A model generated the notes under the pieces. It searched no databases. It worked only from the letters and a program-made list of their open reading frames with translations, and had not been told where the DNA came from. Below are positions 16,213-24,713 of a stretch of 64,000 bases of DNA, piece after piece; the first letter of the stretch is position 1; each line of letters opens with the position of its first letter. The translations under genes and the position numbers were made by a program. The DNA is taken from positions 496,001-560,000 of the forward strand of contig NZ_JAQQFV010000001.1 in NCBI RefSeq assembly GCF_029675105.1, given 5' to 3'. The DNA comes from Nocardia anocheti (GTDB taxonomy: Bacteria; Actinomycetota; Actinomycetes; Mycobacteriales; Mycobacteriaceae).

Positions 16213-17715
16213 ATGCTGAACAACGGCGCCATGATCGCTGACCGCTACCGCCTGCAACGGTTGATCGCCACCGGTGGCATGGGTCAGGTGTGGGAGGCGA
16301 TGGACACCCGGCTCGACCGCCGGGTCGCGGTCAAGGTCCTCAAGACCGAGTTCTCCGCCGACCCGACGTTCCGTCAGCGGTTCCGGGTCGAGGCGCGCAC
16401 CACCGCGCAGCTCAACCACTCCGGCATCGCGGGCATCTACGACTACGGCGAGACCACCGATCCCTCCGGCGGCGAGACCGCCTACCTGGTGATGGAACTC
16501 GTCCAGGGCGAGCCGCTCAACGCGGTGCTCAACCGGATGGGCCGACTCTCGGTGGTCCAGGGTCTGGACATGCTCGAGCAGACCGGTCGCGCGCTCGAGG
16601 TCGCCCACGCGGCGGGCGTGGTGCACCGCGACGTGAAGCCGGGCAACATCCTCGTCACCCCGACCGGTCAGGTGAAGATCACCGACTTCGGCATCGCCAA
16701 GGCCGTGGACGCCTCGCCGGTGACCAAGACCGGCATGGTGATGGGCACCGCGCAGTACATCGCGCCGGAGCAGGCCGTCGGCGAGGACGCCACCGCGGCC
16801 AGTGACGTGTACTCCCTGGGCATTGTCGGCTACGAGGCGCTGGCCGGGGTGCGCCCGTTCACCGGCGAGGGCGCGATCACCGTCGCGATGAAGCACGTGC
16901 GCGACGCCCCGCCGCCGATGCCCGCCGACCTGCCGTCGAACGTGCACGAGCTCATCGCCATCACCATGGCCAAGGACCCCGCGCAGCGCTACAGCAGCGG
17001 CGGCGAGTTCGCCGACGCCGTGGCCGCCGTGCGCGCCGGGCACATGCCGCCCCCGCCCTCGGGTGCCGCGCAGCCGATGACCGGGGCCACCCGGGTGCTG
17101 CCGCCCGGCCCGACCATGGCCATTCCCGCGACCGGGGCCGACTACGACGGCGCCACCATGCGTTTCGGCAACCAGCCCAACGGTGGCTACGGCGGCCCGC
17201 CGACGCAGGCCGCCGCGCCCGCGGCCGTCCCGGCACCGGCGCACGACAGCCGCAACAACCAGAAGTGGCTGATCGCCCTGGGTGTGGGCGCGCTGCTGCT
17301 CGGCGGCGGTGTGCTGTGGCTGCTGTTCGGCGGTGAACCGAACCGCGGCACCGGCACGACCACCACCACCGTGCAGACCACCCAGCCGGTGCCGCCGCCG
17401 GTGACGACGAAATCGGCGCCGCCGGTGATCGTCCCGCCGTCCGAGGCGCCGACCACCACCCAGGCCCCGGCCCCCACCACGACGACGGAACCGCCGACCA
17501 CCACCACGGAACCGCCGACCACCACGACCGAACCGCCGACCACCACCACCCCCAAGCCGACCACGACGACGCCGCCGAAGACCACCAAGCCGACGCCGAC
17601 GACGACGCAACCGGCCGGGGGCACCACCACGGTCCGCGGTCCCCGCCTGCCCACCTTCGATTTGCCCTTCCCGGACGACGACAACGTCGTGGGCCCGAAC
17701 ATAGGACAGCCATGA
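16213..17715 (+). CDS. pknA: PknA: transmembrane Ser/Thr protein kinase
   Basis: A 500-residue protein from ATG 16213. The kinase domain (about 11-275) has the glycine loop ATGGMGQV, Lys41 in RVAVKVLK, the catalytic loop HRDVKPGN (Asp about 140), DFG and APEQA. A membrane helix lies near residues 352-373, followed by a short Thr/Pro-rich extracellular tail without PASTA domains, as in mycobacterial PknA. It controls cell shape and division. Overlaps pknB by 4 nt. Confidence 0.95.
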   Translation: MLNNGAMIADRYRLQRLIATGGMGQVWEAMDTRLDRRVAVKVLKTEFSADPTFRQRFRVEARTTAQLNHSGIAGIYDYGETTDPSGGETAYLVMELVQGEPLNAVLNRMGRLSVVQGLDMLEQTGRALEVAHAAGVVHRDVKPGNILVTPTGQVKITDFGIAKAVDASPVTKTGMVMGTAQYIAPEQAVGEDATAASDVYSLGIVGYEALAGVRPFTGEGAITVAMKHVRDAPPPMPADLPSNVHELIAITMAKDPAQRYSSGGEFADAVAAVRAGHMPPPPSGAAQPMTGATRVLPPGPTMAIPATGADYDGATMRFGNQPNGGYGGPPTQAAAPAAVPAPAHDSRNNQKWLIALGVGALLLGGGVLWLLFGGEPNRGTGTTTTTVQTTQPVPPPVTTKSAPPVIVPPSEAPTTTQAPAPTTTTEPPTTTTEPPTTTTEPPTTTTPKPTTTTPPKTTKPTPTTTQPAGGTTTVRGPRLPTFDLPFPDDDNVVGPNIGQP

Positions 17716-19619
17716 CCACCCCGAAGAATCTCTCCTCTCGGTACGAGCTGGGCGAGATCATCGGGTTCGGCGGCATGTCCGAGGTGCACAAGGCCCGCGA
17801 TGTGCGCCTCTCGCGCGACGTGGCGATCAAGGTGTTGCGCGCCGACCTGGCCCGCGACCCCACGTTCTACCTGCGCTTCAAGCGCGAGGCGCAGAACGCG
17901 GCCGCGCTGAACCATCCGGCGATCGTGGCCGTCTACGACACCGGCGAGGCCACCGTCGACGGCGGCCCGCTGCCCTACATCGTGATGGAGTACGTCGAGG
18001 GCGACACCCTGCGCGACATCGTGCGCGGCAAGGGCCCGCTCGCGCCGCGCAAGGCGATGGAGATCGTGGCCGACGTGTGCGCCGCGCTCGATTTCAGCCA
18101 CAAGGCCGGGATCGTGCACCGGGACATGAAGCCCGCCAACATCATGATCAACCGCGCCGGTGCGGTGAAGGTGATGGACTTCGGCATCGCCCGCGCGATC
18201 GCCGACAGCTCCAACCCGATGACCCAGACCGCCGCGGTGATCGGCACCGCGCAATACCTCTCGCCCGAGCAGGCGCGCGGCGAGACCGTGGACGCGCGCT
18301 CGGATGTGTACTCGGTGGGCTGCGTGCTCTTCGAGATCCTCACCGGGCAACCGCCGTTCACCGGTGACTCGCCGGTCGCGGTGGCGTATCAGCACGTCAA
18401 GGAGGACCCGCCGCTGCCGTCGTCGGTGAACCCCGGCGTGCCGCGCGAACTGGACTCGGTGATCCTCAAGGCGATGGCCAAGAACCCGGCCAACCGCTAC
18501 CAGACGGCCGCGGAGATGCGCGCCGATCTGATCCGGGTGCTCGGCGGGCAGAAGCCGAGCGCGCCGATGGTGATGAACGACGAAGATCGCACCACCATCA
18601 TGGATTACGACGACGACGAGCCCGCTCCGCGCAGCTTCCGTGACCGTCGCGACGACACCTCCGAGCAGGCCGCGATCGCCCCGCCCCCCGAGGGCCGCAA
18701 TCGCACCGGGCTGATCGCGCTCGGGGTGGCCGCCGCGGTGGCGGTGGCGTTCGGCCTGTTCTGGGTGCTGGTCGGGCCGGGCAGCAAGCCCGACCAGGTC
18801 GCGGTGCCCGATGTGTCGGGCCAATCCAAGCAGCAGGCGCAATCCGCGCTGGCCAAGGCCGGTTTCCAGGTGGCCACCGAGGACAAGCCGGACAGCCGGG
18901 TGATGCCGGGCAATGTGATCGCGACCCAGCCGCTGGGCGGTTCGCGCATCGACGAGGGCAGCACCGTCACCCTGCAGGTCTCGACCGGGCCCGCGCAGGT
19001 GCAGGTGCCCAAGCTCGAGGGCATGACGCAGGCCGCGGCCGAACAGTCGCTCAACGCGATCGGGCTCAGTATCGACCCGCAGATCCAACGCAAGGCCTCC
19101 AGCATCGCCGAGACCGACAAGGTCGTGGAGACCGAACCGCGAGTCGGCACCTGGGTGAGCATCGATCTGCCGATCACGCTGATCATCGGCAGCGGGCCCG
19201 AACAGGTCCGGGTGCCCGATGTGGTCGGCCAGGACATCGCGGTCGCCCAGCCGAATCTGGTCGCCGGTGCTGGCTTCAAGGTGACGATCGAGAACGTGAA
19301 GTCCGCGCAGCCCAAGGGCACGGTCTTGTCGACCAGTCCCGGCGGCGGCAGCAACGCGGAGAAGGGCTCGACCATCGTCGTGCAGGTCTCCGACGGCGAC
19401 CGGATCGACGTGCCGGATCTGAGCGGGCTCACCCCGGTGCAGGCGCAGGAGAAGCTGCGGGCGCTGGGCTGGACCGGTCAGCTGAGCCAGACCACGGTGA
19501 TCACGCTCGACGGCAGTGCCTCGGGCAAGATCGTCGGGCAGAGCCCGGCGGCGGGGTCGACGGTGACGGTCAACGGCAATGTGGTGCTGCAGGTGGGAGC
19601 CTCGCCGATCCCGCGTTAG
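17712..19619 (+). CDS. pknB: PknB: Ser/Thr protein kinase with four PASTA domains
   Basis: A 635-residue protein. The kinase domain (about 11-275) has GFGGMSEV, Lys40 in [16 protein letters not shown] (Asp about 138), DFG and SPEQARG. After a linker and a membrane helix (about 333-355), four PASTA repeats fill the extracellular part ([53 protein letters not shown]). PASTA domains bind muropeptides and lipid II. Known mycobacterial targets include CwlM, FhaA and the MurJ pseudokinase, all encoded here. Last gene of the operon. Confidence 0.96.
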   Translation: MTTPKNLSSRYELGEIIGFGGMSEVHKARDVRLSRDVAIKVLRADLARDPTFYLRFKREAQNAAALNHPAIVAVYDTGEATVDGGPLPYIVMEYVEGDTLRDIVRGKGPLAPRKAMEIVADVCAALDFSHKAGIVHRDMKPANIMINRAGAVKVMDFGIARAIADSSNPMTQTAAVIGTAQYLSPEQARGETVDARSDVYSVGCVLFEILTGQPPFTGDSPVAVAYQHVKEDPPLPSSVNPGVPRELDSVILKAMAKNPANRYQTAAEMRADLIRVLGGQKPSAPMVMNDEDRTTIMDYDDDEPAPRSFRDRRDDTSEQAAIAPPPEGRNRTGLIALGVAAAVAVAFGLFWVLVGPGSKPDQVAVPDVSGQSKQQAQSALAKAGFQVATEDKPDSRVMPGNVIATQPLGGSRIDEGSTVTLQVSTGPAQVQVPKLEGMTQAAAEQSLNAIGLSIDPQIQRKASSIAETDKVVETEPRVGTWVSIDLPITLIIGSGPEQVRVPDVVGQDIAVAQPNLVAGAGFKVTIENVKSAQPKGTVLSTSPGGGSNAEKGSTIVVQVSDGDRIDVPDLSGLTPVQAQEKLRALGWTGQLSQTTVITLDGSASGKIVGQSPAAGSTVTVNGNVVLQVGASPIPR

Positions 19620-19726
19620 CGGCGAGGTCTCGATTGCGTGGAGAAACCGCCCGTGGCCGCGCCGCTGGCGCAGAATGAGGCTGCTCATCCCACTCCAGCA
19701 ATGCTGACCGAGGAGGACGCCCCATG

Positions 19727-20143
19727 ACCATGGCCAGGGACATCATGAAGCCCGGCGCGCAGTGGATCACCCGTGGCGACACCGTGGCTACCGCCGCGGC
19801 CGCCATGGCCGATCTCGGCGTGGGCTCGCTGGTCGTCGCCGACGACAACGAGCGCATGTGCGGCATCATCACCGACCGCGACATCGTGGTGAAGTGCGTC
19901 GCGCTCGGGTTGTCCCCCGAGACCACGACCGCGGCCGAGCTCTGTGAGTCGACCCCGCGCTGGGTCAGCGCGGACGCCGACGTGGAAGAGGTCCTCGATC
20001 AGATGGAAGGGCACCGGGTGAAGCGGATGCCGGTGATCGAGAACAAGCGGTTGGTCGGCATGATCAGCGAGGCCGATCTGGCCCGCCACCTCGACGACAA
20101 CCAGCTCGGCGAGTTCGTGACGGCCATCTACGGGCGGCCCTAG
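19727..20143 (+). CDS. Two-CBS-domain protein
   Basis: A 138-residue protein from ATG 19727 (ATG 19724 is three bases earlier), with GAGGAGG just upstream. Two CBS repeats cover it: ARDIMKPGAQWITRG to ITDRDI, and CESTPRWVSADADVEEV to MISEADLARHL. It resembles mycobacterial Hrp1. CBS pairs bind adenine nucleotides; the partner is unknown. Its stop overlaps the stop of the convergent deaminase gene in the palindrome CTAG (20140-20143). Confidence 0.88.
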   Translation, partial: TMARDIMKPGAQWITRGDTVATAAAAMADLGVGSLVVADDNERMCGIITDRDIVVKCVALGLSPETTTAAELCESTPRWVSADADVEEVLDQMEGHRVKRMPVIENKRLVGMISEADLARHLDDNQLGEFVTAIYGRP

Positions 20144-20598
20144 CTCAGGTCCAGATGGGAGTTCATCGACCTGGCCTCGGCGGCCAGGTCGGTCAACTCC
20201 ACCACGCGCACGCCGTGCGCACGCAGTTCGTCCACCCCCACGCAGGCGGCGACGAACAGGCTGGGCTCGCGCCAGGCGATCACCACGGTGGGGATGCCCG
20301 CGGCCAGGATGCGGTCGGTGCAGGGCAGGCGGGTCGCGGTGGCGCGGGTCGAGCACGGTTCCAGGGTGCTGTAGATGGTCGCCCTGGCCAGGCGGGGGTC
20401 GTCGGGGTCGAGCTTGTTCAGCGCCGACTCCTCGGCGTGCACCTTCTCGTCGGTCTCGCGCGAATAGCCCGTCGCGATCTCCACCCCGTCGGCGACGATG
20501 ACCGCGCCCACCGAATAGGCCGTCGAGCTGGGCGGGCACAGTTTCGCGAGCTCGATCGCCCTGTGCATGAAGCGGTGGTCGGTGTCGCCGTCGGTCAT
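20140..20598 (-). CDS. Cytidine/deoxycytidylate deaminase-like (RibD N-terminal type) protein
   Basis: A 152-residue protein. AGGGGA upstream selects ATG 20598 over an upstream in-frame start. The zinc site is HAEE (His and proton-shuttle Glu) and the EPCSTR/LPCTDRI cysteines, as in the pyrimidine deaminase half of RibD. The gene that follows the same strand encodes a RibD C-terminal-like reductase, so the two halves of RibD function are encoded separately here. A riboflavin-pathway role is plausible but not proven. Confidence 0.85.
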   Translation of the reverse strand: MTDGDTDHRFMHRAIELAKLCPPSSTAYSVGAVIVADGVEIATGYSRETDEKVHAEESALNKLDPDDPRLARATIYSTLEPCSTRATATRLPCTDRILAAGIPTVVIAWREPSLFVAACVGVDELRAHGVRVVELTDLAAEARSMNSHLDLS

Positions 20599-20620
20599 CG
20601 AAATCCCCTGCCGGTCAAAG

Positions 20621-20696
20621 TTATCCACAGCTTTCACCAGTTGTGGAATCTGTGGTGTTCAGGTGTGCATCGGCGTGTCGCCCACATTGTGAACAA
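20621..20696. promoter_or_regulatory. DnaA-box cluster far from oriC
   Basis: A perfect DnaA box TTATCCACA is at 20621-20629, upstream of the deaminase gene. Degenerate boxes follow (TGTGGAATC near 20643, TGTGGTGTT near 20651, TGTGAACAA 20688-20696). This lies about 18 kb from oriC and may titrate DnaA or regulate the deaminase gene. Confidence 0.5.
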
Positions 20697-20741
20697 CGAC
20701 ATATCCGCAGGTAGAAGCCATGATTTCCGATCCGGGACCGG

Positions 20742-21431
20742 TCATTCGACGGGTGTTTCCCCAGGTCCCGTCAGATAGTTGAGCACAGCGACATCCCCAA
20801 GTTGTTCCACATGTGTCAACCGCAGCCTGCGCTGTGCACCGCCGGGGAACAGCGCCGGGCCGACGAAGCGCGGGGCGGTGGCGTCACCCACCAGGATCGG
20901 GGCGACGGCCAGCCGGATCTCGTCGGCCAGGCCCGCCGCGAGCAAGCCGGTGTGCATGCCGGTGCCGCCCTCGACCATGAGCCGGTGGATACCGCGCGCG
21001 CCGAGATCGTCGAGGAGCTCCGGCAGCGCGGGCCGCTCCCCGAGGACGATCACGTCGGCCAGCCCGGCGAGCCGGTCACCCAGCCGCGCGGCCCCCGCCG
21101 TGCCGGTGTAGACGAGCTTCTCGCCGCCGGTGTGCCAGAACCGCAGGTCCGGATCGAGCTCACCGGTCTCGGTGACGGTCACCTTCACCGGATACTCCGG
21201 CTTGCCCGAGGCCACCCGCACGGCCCGGCGCTCGGCGCTGTTCACCAGCAGACGCGGATTGTCCGCGCGCAGGGTGCTGGCACCGATGAGGATCGCGTCG
21301 GACTCGGCGCGCACCTGATCGACCCGGTCGAAGTCCACGCTGTTGGACAGCAGCAACCGGTGCGCGCTCGTGTCGTCGATGTACCCGTCGAGGCTGGCCG
21401 CCACCGACAGCAGCACCCACGGCCTGGTCAC
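20742..21431 (-). CDS. RibD C-terminal-like reductase (pyrimidine reductase family)
   Basis: A 229-residue protein from GTG 21431. It has the DHFR-like RibD_C pattern: SLDGYIDD, then ESDAILIGASTLRADNPRL, then IHRLMVEGGTGMHTGLL. It would reduce a ribosylaminopyrimidine with NADPH, and pairs logically with the deaminase-like gene 143 bp further along the strand. Its exact substrate is uncertain because many family members are not riboflavin enzymes. Confidence 0.88.
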   Translation of the reverse strand: MTRPWVLLSVAASLDGYIDDTSAHRLLLSNSVDFDRVDQVRAESDAILIGASTLRADNPRLLVNSAERRAVRVASGKPEYPVKVTVTETGELDPDLRFWHTGGEKLVYTGTAGAARLGDRLAGLADVIVLGERPALPELLDDLGARGIHRLMVEGGTGMHTGLLAAGLADEIRLAVAPILVGDATAPRFVGPALFPGGAQRRLRLTHVEQLGDVAVLNYLTGPGETPVE

Positions 21432-21444
21432 GGTGTCGCGACCG

Positions 21445-22107
21445 CTACGTCGTGACCAGCGCGGCGACCTCGGCCTCCAGTGCCGAGACCAGCGCCTCCG
21501 ACGGCCGCTCGCCGCACACCTCGAGCCAGTTGGCCAGCATCCGGTGCCCGCCCTGGGTGAGTACCGACTCCGGGTGGAACTGCACGCCGTGGATGGGCAG
21601 GGTGCGGTGGCGCATGGCCATCACGATGCCGCTCTCGGTGTGGCCGACCACCTCGAGTTCCTCGGGCATGGTCTCCGGGAGCACGGTCAGCGAGTGGTAG
21701 CGGGTGGCGGTGAAGGGGTCGGGCAGTCCGGCGAGCACGCCCGAACCCAGGTGGTAGACCGAGCTGGTCTTGCCGTGCAGGAGTTCCGGTGCCCGGTCGA
21801 CGGTGCCGCCGAACGCCTCGCCGATGGCCTGATGACCCAGACACACGCCGAGCAGCGGCGTGCTGTGCTTCGCCGCGGCGTGCACCAGGGGGATGCTCGC
21901 GCCCGCGCGGTCGGGGCTGCCGGGGCCGGGACTCACCAACACGCCGTCGAAGGTGCCGCCTTCGTCACCACGGGTGAGCAGGGTGTCCAGGTCGCCCAGG
22001 CGCGGGTCGTCGTTGCGCCAGACCACGGCCTCGGCCCCAAGCTGGCCGAGGTACTGCACCAGGTTGAACACGAAGCTGTCGTAGTTGTCGACGACCAATA
22101 CACGCAT
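21445..22107 (-). CDS. trpG: Glutamine amidotransferase, anthranilate/aminodeoxychorismate synthase component II
   Basis: A 220-residue protein from ATG 22107 (MRVLVVDNYDSF); an in-frame start 42 nt upstream is less likely. The class I amidotransferase triad is visible: Cys in GVCLGHQAIG, and His and Glu in HGVQFHPES. It supplies ammonia for anthranilate or 4-amino-4-deoxychorismate. The position next to crgA matches mycobacterial trpG/pabA; sequence alone does not separate the two roles. Confidence 0.93.
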   Translation of the reverse strand: MRVLVVDNYDSFVFNLVQYLGQLGAEAVVWRNDDPRLGDLDTLLTRGDEGGTFDGVLVSPGPGSPDRAGASIPLVHAAAKHSTPLLGVCLGHQAIGEAFGGTVDRAPELLHGKTSSVYHLGSGVLAGLPDPFTATRYHSLTVLPETMPEELEVVGHTESGIVMAMRHRTLPIHGVQFHPESVLTQGGHRMLANWLEVCGERPSEALVSALEAEVAALVTT

Positions 22108-22200
22108 AGGTCGAGGGTACGTGCCGACCCCGTAGGTCGTCGCATCCATTACCTGGTGGGATAGCCTAGAGGGTACTTATACGCCGAATTCGAGGACGTC

Positions 22201-22467
22201 ATGCCCAAGTCCAAGGTCCGCAAGAAGGCCGATTACACCCCGAGCCCCGCCAGCCGCACGCCGGTGAAGGTGAAAGCGGTGGGTCCGTCGCCGGTCTGGT
22301 ACGTCGCGATCATGCTGGGCTTCATGCTCGCCGGTTTGGCCTGGCTCATCGTCTACTACCTGGCGCAGGAGCACATCGGGTGGATGTACGACCTGGGCGC
22401 CTGGAACTTCCTGATCGGCTTCGGCCTCATGGTCGTCGGCCTGATCATGACCATGCGATGGCGCTGA
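22201..22467 (+). CDS. crgA: CrgA: cell division protein
   Basis: An 88-residue protein with GAGGAC before ATG 22201. A basic N-terminus is followed by two membrane helices (about residues 33-55 and 66-84), ending in MTMRWR. Size, topology and position between trpG and the PH-domain gene match CrgA, which recruits and stabilises FtsZ, FtsQ, FtsI and other septal proteins. Confidence 0.95.
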   Translation: MPKSKVRKKADYTPSPASRTPVKVKAVGPSPVWYVAIMLGFMLAGLAWLIVYYLAQEHIGWMYDLGAWNFLIGFGLMVVGLIMTMRWR

Positions 22468-22509
22468 CCAGCCGTGCTGCGGATTACACCTGTGTAATTC
22501 ATGCACACC

Positions 22510-22530
22510 TGTGGATGAAGCTGTGGACAA
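22510..22530. promoter_or_regulatory. Two near-consensus DnaA boxes
   Basis: TGTGGATGA (22510-22518) and TGTGGACAA (22522-22530) lie between crgA and the PH-domain gene, followed by CTCGAGGAG, a motif also seen in oriC. Confidence 0.4.
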
Positions 22531-22558
22531 CTCGAGGAGTAATGGGGAGACACGCCGC

Positions 22559-23014
22559 GTGAGCACAGGCCAGTCCGCCACCAGCACATCGTGGACGACG
22601 CCGCTGGCGGGGCTGGTCGCCGTCGCTGGCGGCGGCCTCCTGCTGGTCGTCGCCGCGATTCTCGCCTCCGACGGCCCGAGCCGACTGCTCGTCGGCCTCG
22701 CCGCGCTCGCGGTGCTGGCCATGACGGTGCTCGGCATCCGCCAGCGCCCCCGCCTGACCATGATCTCCGGCCCCACGCCGCGCCTGGTCGTCGGCACACT
22801 CACCGGCCCCCAGGAGTACCCCCTGGACCGCATCGACCGGATCCGCATGGTCTCCTACCGCCGCCTGGGCCGCAAGAGCGCCATGCTCGAGGTCGACGTC
22901 CGCCACAACGACACCGAACGCCTGCTGATCTTCGGCCGCTGGGACCTGGGCACCAATCCCCACGACGTCTACGACGCCCTGGTGGTCAACGGCTTCGCCT
23001 CGGTGACCGACTGA
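22559..23014 (+). CDS. PH-domain membrane protein (Rv0010c-like)
   Basis: A 151-residue protein. GTG 22559 aligns with the mycobacterial start; earlier in-frame GTGs overlap DnaA-like boxes. Two membrane helices (about residues 13-32 and 38-56) precede a small PH-like domain (RPRLTMISGPTPRLV, then IDRIRMVSYRRLGR, then LLIFGRWDLGTNP). The function is unknown. Synteny between crgA and ppiA supports the identification. Confidence 0.85.
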   Translation: MSTGQSATSTSWTTPLAGLVAVAGGGLLLVVAAILASDGPSRLLVGLAALAVLAMTVLGIRQRPRLTMISGPTPRLVVGTLTGPQEYPLDRIDRIRMVSYRRLGRKSAMLEVDVRHNDTERLLIFGRWDLGTNPHDVYDALVVNGFASVTD

Positions 23015-23018
23015 GCAA

Positions 23019-23034
23019 GGTTTCACGTGAAGCA
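23019..23034. promoter_or_regulatory. parS-like site distant from parAB
   Basis: GGTTTCACGTGAAGCA matches the parS consensus TGTTTCACGTGAAACA at 14 of 16 bases and has the perfect core TTCACGTGAA. It lies between the PH-domain gene and ppiA. Confidence 0.5.
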
Positions 23035-23072
23035 AAGAACTCCCCGCCGCGATCACGCGACGGGGAGTTCTT
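23035..23072. terminator. Bidirectional terminator between convergent genes
   Basis: Twelve-base arms AAGAACTCCCCG (23035-23046) and CGGGGAGTTCTT (23061-23072) separate the PH-domain gene from ppiA. Confidence 0.85.
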
Positions 23073-23081
23073 CGTCAAGCC

Positions 23082-23609
23082 TCAGTCGATGGTGATGCCC
23101 GAGATCAGTACTGGGTCCTCCGGGCGATCGTTGCGGTCGGTCTTCACCGAACCGATCGCGTCGACGACCTTGCGGGAATCGGGATCCATCACCTCGCCGA
23201 AGATCGTGTTCTTGCGATCGAGGTGCGGCTGGGGGGAGACGGTGATGAAGAACTGCGAGCCGTTGGTCCCCGGCCCGCCGTTGGCCATCGCCAGCAGGTA
23301 GCCGCGATCGAAGGACAGGTCCGGATGGAACTCGTCGTCGAATTCGTAGCCGGGCCCGCCGCGGCCACTGCCGGTGGGGTCGCCGCCCTGGATCACGAAC
23401 CCCGGGATCACCCGGTGGAAGATGGCACCGTCGTAGAACGGACCGGATTCCGTGCCACCGGCGTTGATGACGGTGTAGGGCGCGGTGCCTTCTGCCAGAT
23501 CGACGAAGTTACGCACCGTCACGGGAGCGTGATTACCGAAGAGCGCGATCTTGATGTCACCGTGGTCGGTGTGCAGCGTCGCCACGGCCGTCTGGTTGGG
23601 TGAGGTCAC
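23082..23609 (-). CDS. ppiA: Peptidyl-prolyl cis-trans isomerase, cyclophilin type
   Basis: A 175-residue cytoplasmic cyclophilin from GTG 23609 with no signal peptide. The core motifs FHRVIPGFVIQGGDPTGSG and GSQFFIT carry the conserved active-site Arg, Phe and Gln, and GEVMDPDSRKVVDAI closes the domain. It catalyses proline isomerisation during protein folding. Same neighbourhood as mycobacterial ppiA. Confidence 0.95.
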   Translation of the reverse strand: MTSPNQTAVATLHTDHGDIKIALFGNHAPVTVRNFVDLAEGTAPYTVINAGGTESGPFYDGAIFHRVIPGFVIQGGDPTGSGRGGPGYEFDDEFHPDLSFDRGYLLAMANGGPGTNGSQFFITVSPQPHLDRKNTIFGEVMDPDSRKVVDAIGSVKTDRNDRPEDPVLISGITID

Positions 23610-23677
23610 GCAGTCATGGTGCCACCGGGAGGCCGCGAGTCCGGGGACCTCGCGGGAGCGTCTCGTAGAGTGGTGCC

Positions 23678-23854
23678 ATGAAGCTCCGTAACCCGCTCAT
23701 CGCGTCGCTCGCGATCGCTGGCGCGGGCGCGCTGGCCTGGTTCGCTCGCAGCAAGCGCCCCCAGTTGCCCGAACCCGCCGCCGAGCCCCCGCGCCTCGGC
23801 TACTCCCGCAACGGTTCCGCACCGGCCCCCGTCACGGAGACCGGCGCGCACTGA
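23678..23854 (+). CDS. Small single-pass membrane protein, 58 aa
   Basis: ATG 23678 to TGA 23852. It starts MKLRNPLIASLAIAGAG, then ALAWFARSKRP, giving one membrane helix (about residues 5-21), followed by a Pro-rich polar tail. Third codon positions are strongly GC, like the neighbours. It is divergent from ppiA with 68 bp between the starts. I recognise no family; the ribosome-binding site is weak. Confidence 0.55.
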   Translation: MKLRNPLIASLAIAGAGALAWFARSKRPQLPEPAAEPPRLGYSRNGSAPAPVTETGAH

Positions 23855-23858
23855 CCCG

Positions 23859-24713
23859 TCAGCGGCTCACCGACTTCTTGTATTGCAGCTGAGCCAGCGG
23901 CACGAACACCACCAGGATCACCACGATCCACACCACCGAGGTCACCACCGGATGCTGCATCGGCCACGCCGTCGAGGGCGGGGCCAGCGGCGAGGTGTTG
24001 CCGAACAGATCACGGACCGCCTGGGTGAGCGCCGACATGGGATTCCATTCGGCGAACACCCGCAGCGGGCCCGGCAGGTCCTCGATCGGGACGAAGGCAT
24101 TCGACAGGAACGTCAGCGGGAAGATCACCATGAAGCTGGCGTTGTTGAACACCTCCGGCGCCCGCACCAGCAGTCCGACCACCGCCATCATCCACGACAG
24201 CGCGTAGGCGAACAGCAGCATCAGCACGTAGGCCAGCACCGCGTCGAGGAACGAGCCACGGATGCGCCAGCCGACGACCAGGCCGGTCAGCGACATCACC
24301 ACCAGGCTCACCACATTGATCACCACATCGCTGATCGTGCGCCCGACCAGCACCGCCGAGGGTGCCATCGGCAGCGAGCGGAACCGGTCGATGATGCCCT
24401 TCTGCATGTCCTCGGCCAGTCCGGCGCCGGTGAACGAGGCACCGAACACCACGGTCTGCACGAAGATGCCCGCGATCAGGAATTCGCGGTAGCCGCCTTC
24501 CATGCCCGGGATTTTGATCGCCGATCCGAAGATGTAGGCGAACAGCAGCACGAACATGATCGGCGAGAGCGTGGTGAAGATCAGCACGTCGGGTACGCGC
24601 TTGATCTTGATGACATTGCGTTTGGCGATGGTGAGGCTGTCGCTGACCACCATCCCCAGCCGCTCACCCAATCCGGGCGCGCGTACCTGCCCGGTCTCGA
24701 TCGTGGCACTCAT
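23859..24713 (-). CDS. ABC-2 type permease, DrrB-like
   Basis: A 284-residue protein with about six membrane helices, from ATG 24713, which overlaps the ATPase stop by 4 nt (ATGA). The ABC-2 pattern is visible: DSLTIAKRNVIKIKRVPD, then MQKGIIDRFRSLPM, and FPLTFLSNAFVP near the end. It forms the membrane half of an exporter related to daunorubicin-resistance DrrB. The substrate is unknown. A longer upstream open frame is the ATPase gene read in another phase. Confidence 0.92.
   Translation of the reverse strand: MSATIETGQVRAPGLGERLGMVVSDSLTIAKRNVIKIKRVPDVLIFTTLSPIMFVLLFAYIFGSAIKIPGMEGGYREFLIAGIFVQTVVFGASFTGAGLAEDMQKGIIDRFRSLPMAPSAVLVGRTISDVVINVVSLVVMSLTGLVVGWRIRGSFLDAVLAYVLMLLFAYALSWMMAVVGLLVRAPEVFNNASFMVIFPLTFLSNAFVPIEDLPGPLRVFAEWNPMSALTQAVRDLFGNTSPLAPPSTAWPMQHPVVTSVVWIVVILVVFVPLAQLQYKKSVSR

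Noticed and set aside
17187..19688. Open frame of over 800 codons antisense to pknB
   Set aside because: Arg/His/Gly-rich shadow of pknB; no motifs.
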